IMG/VR virus record: IMGVR_UViG_3300032157_000018
Coordinates: 1-47,347 of that record
DNA length: 47,347 bases
Strand: one strand, 5' to 3'
Source of the DNA: a virus
Shown: piece after piece, positions 21,616 through 29,919 of the stretch
Layout of the letters: the number at the start of each line of letters is the position of its first letter
How positions within the stretch are numbered: the stretch's first letter is position 1
The notes under the pieces: generated by a model
What the model was told of the DNA's origin: nothing
Databases searched by the model: none
What the model saw: only the letters and a program-made list of their open reading frames with translations
Translations under genes and position numbers: made by a program

Positions 21616-23047
21616 GTCCGCCCTTTTTCGGTCGGATATCGGCTCCGTACACCTCGAAGTCCCCGATCATGTCCTGACGGAATCGGTGGAACCTCGACGA
21701 ACGCATGAAGTCGTACCGGCCGTTCTGGAGGGAAGTGGTTACCCCTGTGGTCAGGTTGTCCCCCAGGTATTCCCGGTAGTAGTTCGTCAGTGTTGACGAC
21801 GTTGGTTTCTGCGCCCACCGGGGAGTAATCCCCAGGATCGTGGTGAAGTACTCCTCATCACCATAATCCCCAGTCACAAAGTAGGCCGTCTGACACGCCC
21901 CGTTCAACAACTGAACAAGGTGGGATGTGTTGATGATCGACGGGACCGGTCTTGAAGCCTGATAGAACTGGTCGTATGGGATGTTCGGAAGATCCGCATA
22001 CGTGGAATACGTCGCTCCCAGATCGTCGTAGACCGTCCCCGAAGGGATGTACTGCACCGCGTACTCAATCGTCTGGTGATCCAGTCCCCAACGGCCCGTC
22101 TTGTAGTTGTAGACGATGCAGCGGTTGAGGGTGGACTGCCCTTCAGACGGGTAGTGCCACTTGATGAGGGTCCGGTCGAAGTCGTGGACGCCGATGATCT
22201 TGGAAGCGTTCTGCTTTGAAAGATCAGCGAAGAACCACTGCTTGACCGGTGAATCGAGAGGAACCGCCCTCGCGCCATCAAACACGTAGAAGTCTTCATA
22301 GCCGGGGAAGTAGTGGGCAGTCCCAACTGAGACAACCGCTTCGTTTCCTGCGACTCCAACCGTCCCCGGAATCTCATCGAAGCGCCAGATGAAAGGGGGT
22401 CCGGTATAAACCCCGACATACATCGCCCGTTCCTTGTAGACGATGATGTTGTCGCCGAGTCTTACTCCGGCTGTAATAGGGCCGGGAGAAGAAGTCAGTC
22501 TTCCTGTTGCTGCTTGGGTCGCAATGGCAGGCGTCCAGGAGGTGTAGTCTCCCAGCGCACAGCACCACCAGCGGTCAGGAGAGGTCCCGTAGGTGCCGTC
22601 AATCGTGTCGAACGCGAAGACGAACTGGTTGACCGTCTCGATTATTCCGGCCTTGGGAGCGGTGGACTGATCTGCGAATGACCCAGTCGTCGAGACTTGA
22701 ATGACCTCGGACTTATTTGTGGCGAGTGTTACGTCCCCGTACTGGGTGAACCTGAACCGGTTGGTAGAGGTATACCCCCCTACCCGGGAACGATCCGTGT
22801 AGGCCGTCCCTGAAGTCGCTTCCTCGATCTTCGCAGTCGAGGCAACGAAGAACCGGGCGGTGTTGTCCAGCTTCTTGACGATTGCCGCCCCTGTTGCCGC
22901 CCCAGCCGCAGCAGGAAGCCCAATCGTTACTGGAGACGGAGCCCCACGGAATCCCCTGAGTGTAGGGATGATGTGGTTACAGTCAGTCCAAATGCCGGGG
23001 GTGGCCTGATCGAGGTCAGGCGCGAAACCAGCCCACCGGAGTTTCAC
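21608..23047 (-). CDS. Packaged-DNA stabilisation / tail hub protein, P22 gp10-like, 479 aa
   Basis: A long beta-rich protein with repeated blade-like segments (RFRFTQYGDVTLATNKSEVI, QFVFAFDTID, DNIIVYKERAMYVGVYTGPP, FPGYEDFYVFDGARAVPLDS, CIVYNYKTGRWGLDHQTIEY). This matches the beta-propeller-like tail accessory protein gp10 that closes the portal channel of P22-like phages. It follows the adaptor gene, as expected. Confidence 0.62.
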   Translation of the reverse strand: MKLRWAGFAPDLDQATPGIWTDCNHIIPTLRGFRGAPSPVTIGLPAAAGAATGAAIVKKLDNTARFFVASTAKIEEATSGTAYTDRSRVGGYTSTNRFRFTQYGDVTLATNKSEVIQVSTTGSFADQSTAPKAGIIETVNQFVFAFDTIDGTYGTSPDRWWCCALGDYTSWTPAIATQAATGRLTSSPGPITAGVRLGDNIIVYKERAMYVGVYTGPPFIWRFDEIPGTVGVAGNEAVVSVGTAHYFPGYEDFYVFDGARAVPLDSPVKQWFFADLSKQNASKIIGVHDFDRTLIKWHYPSEGQSTLNRCIVYNYKTGRWGLDHQTIEYAVQYIPSGTVYDDLGATYSTYADLPNIPYDQFYQASRPVPSIINTSHLVQLLNGACQTAYFVTGDYGDEEYFTTILGITPRWAQKPTSSTLTNYYREYLGDNLTTGVTTSLQNGRYDFMRSSRFHRFRQDMIGDFEVYGADIRPKKGGLE

Positions 23048-23661
23048 GGATTCCCGGTGTCGGAACGCATCGTCAGAGCCGTTCCTGAAGCTCTATCCCT
23101 GTCGTCCTCAGTTTGAAGGGCTGCAATTGCTTCCCCGTAGAGCGACTTCCACATCGCGAGCCGTTCATCGTTGACGATATGCGGTTCTGCCGCCGCGAGG
23201 GTCCCGTACAGGTACACATCTGGGGCGTTGGTCAGCACCCAGTTTGTTGCATTCGAATCGGAGAGTGCTTGGAAGGCAGCGAAGTAGTTGATGGGGACCG
23301 AGTAGACCGCATTCGGAATAGGACCGAACAGGACGCTCTCCCCCTCGATGGAGTAGACCTTCGGCCTGCCGTTCGTGGTGTAGCGCTGATACATCTCCTC
23401 GGTACTGACGAAGGTCAGCTTTTGAGCATCCCCAGAGATGTAAATCCGCTTCATCTGACGGTAGCGGGTCGGGAGGGTTACTCCACGAGTGCTAGCGACT
23501 GTCGATAGCGTCGTCTGCGTCTCCATCGCACGGATACGGAGCTTCCGATTGAAAGCCGCCTCACACAAGGCGATGAAGTCAGGGATCTGGGAGACGAGGT
23601 CGTCCCGGTGGAGCCAGTTCGCTACCGAAGCTTTCAGATCGGTGTAGTTAGCGAGCGCCAA
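23044..23661 (-). CDS. Head-tail adaptor protein, 205 aa
   Basis: Starts ALANYTDLKASVANWLHRDD, a very common N terminus of short-tailed phage adaptors, followed by IALCEAAFNRKLRIR and a strand-rich middle. The protein would bind the portal base. It lies directly before the gp10-like gene and overlaps it by four bases, and it is separated from the capsid genes by the sugar cassette. Confidence 0.75.
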   Translation of the reverse strand: MALANYTDLKASVANWLHRDDLVSQIPDFIALCEAAFNRKLRIRAMETQTTLSTVASTRGVTLPTRYRQMKRIYISGDAQKLTFVSTEEMYQRYTTNGRPKVYSIEGESVLFGPIPNAVYSVPINYFAAFQALSDSNATNWVLTNAPDVYLYGTLAAAEPHIVNDERLAMWKSLYGEAIAALQTEDDRDRASGTALTMRSDTGNP

Positions 23662-24715
23662 GGAATCCCCAGTCTATTTTGTATGCGTGATTGCCGATGA
23701 AACAGGCGTTGTCGTGGATGTAGTCCGCGTTCGGCGTTGGACCAGCTTCGTAGTTGTAGTACTTGATCGACGGAGAGCGCAGGAAATTCCCTGTCACCAC
23801 AGGACGGGTTTCACAGGACTCCTTGACTCTGTTCACGTCGTCACCAAAAACCACGAAGCCATACCAGGAAGACTCACCGATTTCCTTCTGCGTCTTGAGC
23901 GGGAATCGGGAGGCGTTCTCTCTCCGGACCCTGATGATCTCCGGGAGCTTCTCCAACTGGACCAGTCCCAGCGCAGCCTGTATCTCTGTAGGCCGGACGT
24001 TGTATCCGGGGTAGATGAAGTCGAATTGACCAGGCTTCACTTTCAGAACATTGTCTTCAGGAAGGTGACGGGTCCATCCGTGGGACCGCAGGCACAAGAG
24101 CATCTCGTACAGCTCACGGCTGTCCGTCGTGATCGCGCCGCCCTCACCACAGCTAATGTGATGAGCGAAGTAGAACGAGTGGGAAGCCATCAGCCCGAAG
24201 GAGCCGGTTTTCTTGCCCTGGTACACCGCTCCTAGAGATTCGCAGTTGTCCTCAAGAACCTGAACCCTGCGGGGGAAGCCGTAGAAGTTGTTCGGGTTCC
24301 CCAGAAGGTTCACCGCGAGAATCAGGTCCGGATAGTCTTCACACGCATTCCACAACCCCATCTGGTCGTAGTTGAGGGTCTGCCTGTCGATATCGACAAA
24401 CCGGAGCTTCCACCCGTACTGCTGGAATGGGGAGTAAGAGGTCGCCCAGGAAACCGCAGGGACAACGACCGTCCCGGGGCCGTGTTTCAGGGTGTAGGCA
24501 GCGACCATGAGAAGATTCGCCGAAGACCCGGAGTTGACCATCACTGCGTACTTGGTCCCGATGTACTCGGCAAACTTCTGTTCAAACTTTCGGACGCGTT
24601 CACCCATTGTGAACATGCCGGAATTGACGACTTCTAGAACGGCGTTCTTTTCCTCAACGCCGTAGGAAGAACTCGCTAACGGATGTCTTTCCAGGATTAA
24701 CCCGTCGTTCAGCAT
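23648..24715 (-). CDS. PLP-dependent sugar 3-dehydratase, ColD/E1/RfbH type (DegT fold)
   Basis: A fold-type I aminotransferase relative. Seen: the cofactor pocket EDNCESLGAVY, the loop SFYFAHHISCGEGGAI, and the C-terminal NVRPTEIQAALGLVQLEKL and VTGNFLRSP. In ordinary DegT sugar aminotransferases the loop carries the PLP lysine (SFxxxK); here it is His, as in ColD and the E1 dehydratase of 3,6-dideoxysugar synthesis. It therefore probably removes the 3-hydroxyl of an NDP- or GDP-4-keto-6-deoxyhexose. ATG 24715 is preferred; an upstream TTG at 24790 would lengthen the overlap with the preceding glycosyltransferase from 62 to 137 bases. E1-type enzymes need a reductase, which is not seen here; ColD-type do not. 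Confidence 0.82.
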   Translation of the reverse strand: MLNDGLILERHPLASSSYGVEEKNAVLEVVNSGMFTMGERVRKFEQKFAEYIGTKYAVMVNSGSSANLLMVAAYTLKHGPGTVVVPAVSWATSYSPFQQYGWKLRFVDIDRQTLNYDQMGLWNACEDYPDLILAVNLLGNPNNFYGFPRRVQVLEDNCESLGAVYQGKKTGSFGLMASHSFYFAHHISCGEGGAITTDSRELYEMLLCLRSHGWTRHLPEDNVLKVKPGQFDFIYPGYNVRPTEIQAALGLVQLEKLPEIIRVRRENASRFPLKTQKEIGESSWYGFVVFGDDVNRVKESCETRPVVTGNFLRSPSIKYYNYEAGPTPNADYIHDNACFIGNHAYKIDWGFLGAR

Positions 24716-25403
24716 CGCGTGATACAAAGGGTCGGTACTTGCGTTGCCCCTTGCGGTGTTCCAGGTACTGACTGAGTTCTGAGCTTCCAATCACGTCCTC
24801 ATAGCCTCTCCCCATCGGGGATAGATTCCTCTGCGCGATGTCCTTCAGTGCTACCTTCAGTGCGTAGCAGTCGTGCCAGCCCGGTTGCTTGAAGATGTTC
24901 CCGGTCAGGTAAACCGCCTCGTACTGAGCCTTGAACTTCGGCCAGTCCGGGTGGGTCTGGTTGAACCCCAGAAACCCTGTTTCGGGGTACGTCCCTTCCC
25001 TACCGAAATAGGTCACACAGGTGTCTTCCACCAACCCCAGTAAATAGTCTTTACTGATCGGTTCATGACACACCACGTCCGCATCGAGCCAGAACGTGTA
25101 GTCGTCCTCAACGGCCAACTGAGCGAACACCTTGTTGCAGAACTTCCGCGCATCCCAGGTGTAGCTGTAGTCGCCTTTTGCCGTCCCGTTAGAGCCTGGA
25201 ATCAGCTCGGATATGGAGAAAAACGCCTTCCTGTTCTCCAGTTCCCTGAGAGGCCGGTACTGGACTTTTGCATGCGAAAAGTCCGGCGGCTCCTTCTCGT
25301 AGAAGACTACGAGATCACACGGCCACGTCTTTACGAACGTTTCGAGTAAATGTTTTGCGTAGCGCTCGTACCCATGGGACGAGAACGTCGTTATCGCTTT
25401 CAA
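24654..25403 (-). CDS. GT-A-type glycosyltransferase, 249 aa
   Basis: MKAITTFSSHGYERYAKHLL is a typical first strand and helix of a nucleotide-sugar transferase; DDYTFWLDADVVCHEPI holds the metal-binding DxD (about residues 108-110) and FGREGTYPETGFLGFNQ an acceptor-side segment. Probably transfers a sugar from a nucleotide donor. It overlaps the gene before it by 89 bases and the dehydratase after it, all on the same strand. Confidence 0.72.
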   Translation of the reverse strand: MKAITTFSSHGYERYAKHLLETFVKTWPCDLVVFYEKEPPDFSHAKVQYRPLRELENRKAFFSISELIPGSNGTAKGDYSYTWDARKFCNKVFAQLAVEDDYTFWLDADVVCHEPISKDYLLGLVEDTCVTYFGREGTYPETGFLGFNQTHPDWPKFKAQYEAVYLTGNIFKQPGWHDCYALKVALKDIAQRNLSPMGRGYEDVIGSSELSQYLEHRKGQRKYRPFVSRDAERRVNPGKTSVSEFFLRR

Positions 25404-26121
25404 CCCGCTCCTTTGCGAAACCGTTTTGCAATTCTTCAGCGGTGAACTGGGAGTACGCGAGACTCCAGAGTAGAGGCTCCCTTTCGGGGTAGCTCGGCTT
25501 CTCTATTTTCGAGAGAGGATCTTCAATAGGTTTGGTACAGGTTTGAAACGAATATGCCGGTATACCCATGCAGATCGCATCCAGCGCCGCTGAAGAACTC
25601 GACGTGACCAGAGCCCAAGCACCTCTCAAGTCCTTGTCTATCCCACCAATACCTTTAGCCCGTACTTTGATCGGGCGGTCCGTGTACTTCCGGATTTCGT
25701 CTTTGATCTCTCGCTCGAAATTGGGGTGACCCCCGAACCTCAAGGCAAACCCTGTCTGTAGGGCGATGAGGATGTGGCCCCCATCCTTGGTCCAGGGCTG
25801 AATCCGTCTCTTGTGCTTCTCCCACCGATCCGGAGGAACATCACGTATGTATGGTTGGGTGAGAGCGTTCTTGGTGAACCGCCACCACTCGCCTCTAACA
25901 CCTGTGTACCCGTAGTCCAACTGATACCAGTTGAAGCCGGCGTTGATCGTGTCATCCCTGACAACTGTATTCGTCACCCCGTGGATCAGGGAGTGACCGC
26001 CTTCGTACTCTTCCGCTCCAGAAATCCGTGCTTGGTAGGACTTCGCTACCGGGGTGATTCTTCCTTTCCCTAACCGGCCGAAGCCGTAGGCGACAACATC
26101 GCCTTCCTTTCTTGATGCCAC
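25315..26121 (-). CDS. GT-B-like / capsule-type transferase protein, about 268 aa
   Basis: Start set at GTG 26121 to limit the overlap with the preceding gene; the frame stays open to 26232 and the true start is unsure. VVAYGFGRLGKGRIT opens the likely domain; ALVTSSSSAALDAICMGIPA (near residues 170-190) is the nucleotide-sugar binding pattern of capsule and sialic-acid-type GT-B proteins. The C-terminal 30 residues overlap the next glycosyltransferase. Substrate unknown. Confidence 0.62.
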   Translation of the reverse strand: MASRKEGDVVAYGFGRLGKGRITPVAKSYQARISGAEEYEGGHSLIHGVTNTVVRDDTINAGFNWYQLDYGYTGVRGEWWRFTKNALTQPYIRDVPPDRWEKHKRRIQPWTKDGGHILIALQTGFALRFGGHPNFEREIKDEIRKYTDRPIKVRAKGIGGIDKDLRGAWALVTSSSSAALDAICMGIPAYSFQTCTKPIEDPLSKIEKPSYPEREPLLWSLAYSQFTAEELQNGFAKERVESDNDVLVPWVRALRKTFTRNVRKDVAV

Positions 26122-26750
26122 AGGTCGGCCATTTCGCTTTGAGCGTATTCCGAAAAGCACGGAGTACCTTTCGTGTAGTGGATGATCTTGGGAGGACCCA
26201 TCTGATTCTCTTCCCCCACAAGGTAGTTCCATTCCCTCGGGAGTTCCCCGATTCGATCAGCCCAGACCATCTGGTGCAGATTCAACCCAGTCCCGAAATG
26301 CACGTATTCAGGGGTGAGGGTTTTACAAAGCTGATTGTTAAATATCATGAGCGACGACCAATTCTTCCGGGAGTACTGAGTCTGCTTCGCCCCCAGGAAC
26401 TTCGTCTTCTCCTTCGGCTCGTAGTCGTGTTTCACACACTGAACCGCGTACCGGTGTTCCTGGACCGGGGTCATGTACTGAGCTAGCCAAGCTATGTCGA
26501 CCTGGCACAGCATGTCGCAGTCCATGAATACTGCCCATCCCTCGTAGTTACAGAGGTAGGGCACCATGAACCGGGAGATGCTGAAATCAGTGGATTCGAG
26601 TTCCCCCCTGGGACGGTCGAATATTTCGACCAGGTTCCGTCTGTTCAGGGGGGTGATTTCAACCGGGATCGAGGACCGACTCAGGATCGAGTGGGACAGG
26701 ACATGGAAAGCTACGGTTTCCTTGTCGTCGTACCCGATGAAGATTTTCAC
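26070..26750 (-). CDS. GT8-like glycosyltransferase, 226 aa
   Basis: GTG 26750 gives KIFIGYDDKETVAFHVLSHS, a start shared by a phage and bacterial family of GT-A transferases. GWAVFMDCDMLCQVDIAWL carries the DxD (CD of DCDM) and RKNWSSLMIFNN, LPREWNYLVGEEN and IHYTKGTP are further family blocks. It overlaps the TPR protein before it by four bases. It probably adds a hexose or HexNAc to a glycan or protein. Confidence 0.8.
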   Translation of the reverse strand: MKIFIGYDDKETVAFHVLSHSILSRSSIPVEITPLNRRNLVEIFDRPRGELESTDFSISRFMVPYLCNYEGWAVFMDCDMLCQVDIAWLAQYMTPVQEHRYAVQCVKHDYEPKEKTKFLGAKQTQYSRKNWSSLMIFNNQLCKTLTPEYVHFGTGLNLHQMVWADRIGELPREWNYLVGEENQMGPPKIIHYTKGTPCFSEYAQSEMADLWHQERKAMLSPTASAG

Positions 26751-28072
26751 AGTCTCTCGGCCACCATCTCGACAGGCCACTTGTCGGTTTGGCGGAACAG
26801 CTCGATGCTGTCGTACCAGACCGACTTCGATCCGGTCATCCCGTACCACCAGCGTGGGCGGTTAGGAACAAGGACGTATGCCTTCTTCCCCAAAGCACCA
26901 GCAAGGTGAATTGCCGCTGTCGTCACAGACACTACGCAGTCGAGTTCCGCCACCAGAGCGGCTGTCTCATCGTAATCCTGAGCTTCCGAAGCGCGCTTCC
27001 AGTGGTGGATCTGGATACCGTGTTTCGCCTGAAACTCCGCGATTTCCGCTGTGGGATCTTTGTACTGAAGACTTACCCACGTAGCGTCCTTGGAAAGGAT
27101 CGGCAACAAGCCTTCGAGATTGAAGGATCTCCGATGCCTGAAGGTATTCGCTAAGCCACCGGTCCAGGCTATCCCGATCTTCTTTCCAGGAAGAGTATCT
27201 AGCAGCGCCCTCCATTGGAGTCGTCTTTCCGGATCTGCGACCAGATAGGGAGTCCCAGGAAAGTCCTCGTCCTTCTGTCTGTAGTGTTTCCCAAAGGTCC
27301 CAACCAGACAGCTCGTATCGACTTCAGCCGTCCAGCCCCGCGGCTTCATGTAACGAGTCCCGTGAACCTCAAGACCCGGGAAGGAGCGTCTTACCAGTCC
27401 CTCCAACCGAGCATCGGTCTCGTAGACGATCTGATTGTCTCGTCTGGCTTCCCCCATGATCGAGAGGAAGGAGATTTCGTCTCCGATACCCTGTTCACTC
27501 CGGACGAACAGGTTGCAGCCCTTCTCTCCGGCCCAGTAGGGTTCGCCCCTCAAGGGCTTCATGATCCGGAAGGGCGAGTTGTCGATCATCGCCTCGTACC
27601 CTTCCCAACCTTCAGCCCAGTTGTGCAGCATCAACTGTGCGTATCCCCTGGACTCCTTTACGTCCTTCTGATCGGGGTTTATGGCGAGACTTCGATCCGC
27701 GTAGGCGATGGCCAACTGAGGATTGCACTCGTGGACTTCCATCAGCGCCAGATTGTTCAGCGGCGGAGTGGCGTCCGGCTTGATCTTGAGGGCCTTCTTC
27801 AGGGCCTTCCTTGCCTCGTCACTCTGGTTGCAGGCCGATAGAGCCAAACCCAGGTTCGACCACGCCTGATACTTGTGCGGGACGAGTTCAGTGCAGCGTC
27901 TAGCCAGAGTTGCCGCTATTCCCCATCTCTCAGCCTTGATGAAGGTTGAGCAGAGAACGAAGAGCGCTTCGGGGTCATTCGGGTTCTGATTCAGAACCTC
28001 CGAGCAAATCTTCGCAGCAACGTCGGGTTCCGTCCCGATGAGGCTATGCGCCTCCAGTAACCTGGGATTCAA
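26747..28072 (-). CDS. TPR-containing glycosyltransferase, 441 aa
   Basis: Residues 1-150 contain three to four TPR motifs (KYQAWSNLGLALSACNQSDE, PPLNNLALMEVHECNPQLAI). Residues 170-441 are a GT-B-like domain: LFVRSEQGIGDEISFLSIM, KKIGIAWTGG, and near the end LDCVVSVTTAAIHLAGALGK. TPR-linked transferases of this sort resemble O-GlcNAc transferases and bacterial protein glycosyltransferases, where the TPR part binds the protein target. First gene of the sugar cassette, directly after two small capsid-region genes. Confidence 0.8.
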   Translation of the reverse strand: MNPRLLEAHSLIGTEPDVAAKICSEVLNQNPNDPEALFVLCSTFIKAERWGIAATLARRCTELVPHKYQAWSNLGLALSACNQSDEARKALKKALKIKPDATPPLNNLALMEVHECNPQLAIAYADRSLAINPDQKDVKESRGYAQLMLHNWAEGWEGYEAMIDNSPFRIMKPLRGEPYWAGEKGCNLFVRSEQGIGDEISFLSIMGEARRDNQIVYETDARLEGLVRRSFPGLEVHGTRYMKPRGWTAEVDTSCLVGTFGKHYRQKDEDFPGTPYLVADPERRLQWRALLDTLPGKKIGIAWTGGLANTFRHRRSFNLEGLLPILSKDATWVSLQYKDPTAEIAEFQAKHGIQIHHWKRASEAQDYDETAALVAELDCVVSVTTAAIHLAGALGKKAYVLVPNRPRWWYGMTGSKSVWYDSIELFRQTDKWPVEMVAERL

Positions 28073-28389
28073 CGATGAACGATATTCGTTGTTTTCAGGT
28101 AGCGGAACTCTCGGCTGTTCACCTTCTTGAACAGCTCTTGATTGTCCTTGATGTTGACCCCCTCAGCGTGCCATTTCAACAGAAGTACGGCAGGGATGTG
28201 GGCATAGTGAACAGTTGAATGCTTCATGCCCTGCCGGGTGTAATCGTCGTCGTTTGCCAAAGACTTGGCGTGTTCGAGATTCGGCTCCGCATCAGCCTCG
28301 TAACTGATGATGGATTCATCAGTGAGGTCGTTGTGCTCGAACATCGTCTTGACCCCGGTCAGGGGGTCATAGTCGAGGAGTCTCTTCAC
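28069..28389 (-). CDS. Conserved phage head-region protein, 106 aa
   Basis: KRLLDYDPLTGVKTMFEHND is a frequent start of small proteins downstream of capsid genes in podoviruses; the middle holds GMKHSTVHYAHIPAVLLLKW. The role is not known. It overlaps the TPR gene by four bases and the gene before it by 23. Confidence 0.68.
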   Translation of the reverse strand: MKRLLDYDPLTGVKTMFEHNDLTDESIISYEADAEPNLEHAKSLANDDDYTRQGMKHSTVHYAHIPAVLLLKWHAEGVNIKDNQELFKKVNSREFRYLKTTNIVHR

Positions 28390-28639
28390 CTTTCTCGACT
28401 ACGCTTTTCGTGGCGAGATCCTTCGTGATCCCGACAATGGAATTGAGATCCGGTTCCACCTTCTTCCGGACGGGTTTCAGTCGCAGGCCGTGATCCACAA
28501 TGGCCGCTTCCAGCTTCTCTAAAGAGGCAGTCGGAGCGGACAGTTCCACTTCTTCGACCTGAGTCCCTTTCTCCAGCTTGAACTCGTACCGAACCGATAC
28601 AAGGTCCTTCTCGATCTTCAGTACGGTGTAGGTGTCCAT
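28367..28639 (-). CDS. Hypothetical protein, 90 aa
   Basis: A beta-rich first half (DTYTVLKIEKDLVSVRYEF) and basic second half. It starts just after the terminator-like hairpin behind the capsid gene, so its expression may be attenuated relative to capsid. No family recognised. Confidence 0.65.
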   Translation of the reverse strand: MDTYTVLKIEKDLVSVRYEFKLEKGTQVEEVELSAPTASLEKLEAAIVDHGLRLKPVRKKVEPDLNSIVGITKDLATKSVVEKGEETPRL

Positions 28640-28665
28640 AGGAAAGGGGGAGCCGAAGCTCCCCC
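28640..28665 (-). terminator. Hairpin with UUCG loop after the capsid gene
   Basis: Read on the minus strand: GGGGGAGC-TTCG-GCTCCCCC followed by TTTCCT. An 8-bp perfect stem capped by the stable UUCG tetraloop (stem arms 28646-28653 and 28658-28665). Its place seven bases after the capsid stop suggests partial termination or RNA stabilisation, giving more capsid than downstream products. Confidence 0.78.
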
Positions 28666-28671
28666 GTCAAG

Positions 28672-29919
28672 TTACAGCGCGAAGTTCACGTCAGCGATCT
28701 TGCCGCTGGCTGCCGGGTTCTTGGCGATGAGGGTCGCCTCCACCAGCAGTTGCCTACGCATCGAGTCACCCGTCTTTGCGAGATCGCTCGAACGGAAGCC
28801 GCGCAGGTAACCCACAGCCCAGTACTCCATGTCCAGGGCCAGGACCGTGCGGGTACGCATGAAGCGGTTGGGCACGATACGGTGTTCGCCGAAGTCGGAG
28901 ATGTAGAGATCCACACCACCGATCACCTGGGCCTGTTTTCCAGACGGAACGTCACGGTAACGGGTCGCGATACCAGCGAACGAGGTGGAAATCTTCTGCT
29001 TGCCAGCAGCGCCCACCATGATCGTCGACGGATCACCACCCGCGTCCCAGAGTTCTGCGATCACAGACTTGAGGGCCTGTTCCGTCAGCGTTCCCGGGGT
29101 CGCGGCGTCAGTCGGAGCAGCAACCGTACCCGAGACGTAGCCCGAGGAAGTCGCCGCAGTACCGGTCTGTTGCAGGGAGGTGTAACCACGCCGTTGACCA
29201 GAAGCGGTGCGGCTGTTGAGCCACGACTCCACGGAGGCCATCAGGGCAGCAGACCCGGCGCCACCGGAAGTGGACGACTGGTTCTGCACCAGGGCGTATT
29301 CCAGGTCGCGCTTCAGTTCACGCGAACGCTTGGCCATCTGGTAGGCCATTTCCGACTTGCGACCCGCCTTGTCGATTTCCTCTTGAGTGCCGGAGACCTG
29401 GGCTACCTTGTCAAGGATCTGACAGTAGTTGCGCAGGCGAACGGTCGGAACGGCGGTGTTGGTCGAGGCGTCGTCGCCTTGGACATTGGCGTTTGCACCA
29501 ACGTCGTCCAGTGCGTCAGTCTGCCATTCGGTGTAGGTCGCGGTGACGTTTTGCTTGCCCGCGGCTGACATGAAGGGGGTTTCCGCCCCTGTTACCGCAC
29601 AGGCTCTTTATCCCGTGCTTCTGCATGTCCCCATGCAGTTCGGACTATATCTTCACCCCTGAGGGGGCTGGGCACTCGTGGGCGCTGCATCGCTGATCTA
29701 GCGGTATGCGCCTAGTCTCTGAACCTTCCGCACATCCCTGCGCGGCTTGGCTGCTGATTGCCTGTTCTAGGCTTCCCAGCAATTCACCCAGTTGCAACTG
29801 ATCCTTTCGAATCAGCGGACCGAAACTCCAGTCGGCGAGATGTCGTAGATGATGTCGCTCAGATCTTCCCGATTGCCGATGCTCTGGAAGGTCTGAAAAG
29901 TACCAGTTGGGACTGCCAT
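28672..29919 (-). CDS. Major capsid protein (DUF5309 type), split by a group I intron
   Basis: Exon 1 is 29830-29919 (30 codons, AVPTGTFQTFQSIGNREDL ... DISPT) and exon 2 is 28672-29583, starting GAA ACC CCC TTC ATG (ETPFMSAAGKQNV). The splice product, 333 residues, reads as one continuous DUF5309 capsid sequence, including EWQTDAL, GDDAST and VSGTQEEIDKAGRKSEMAYQ. Unspliced, exon 1 ends at a TGA eleven bases past the splice site region. GGAG precedes the ATG by seven bases; the scaffold gene ends immediately upstream. The splice sites are inferred from protein continuity and from the usual U at the exon end and G at the intron end. Confidence 0.88.
29584..29829 (-). ncRNA. Group I intron in the capsid gene, 246 nt, no ORF
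   Basis: On the minus strand the core elements of a self-splicing group I intron are visible: a P-like stretch GAATTGCTGGGAAGCC, then CAATCAGCAGCCAAGCC (complement of 29744-29760), GGTTCAGAGACTAGGCG (complement of 29709-29725) and GAAGATATAGTCCGAAC (complement of 29638-29654). GACTA of the third pairs with TAGTC of the last to form P7. The last exon base is T and the last intron base is G, as required. It has no homing endonuclease gene. Confidence 0.88.
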
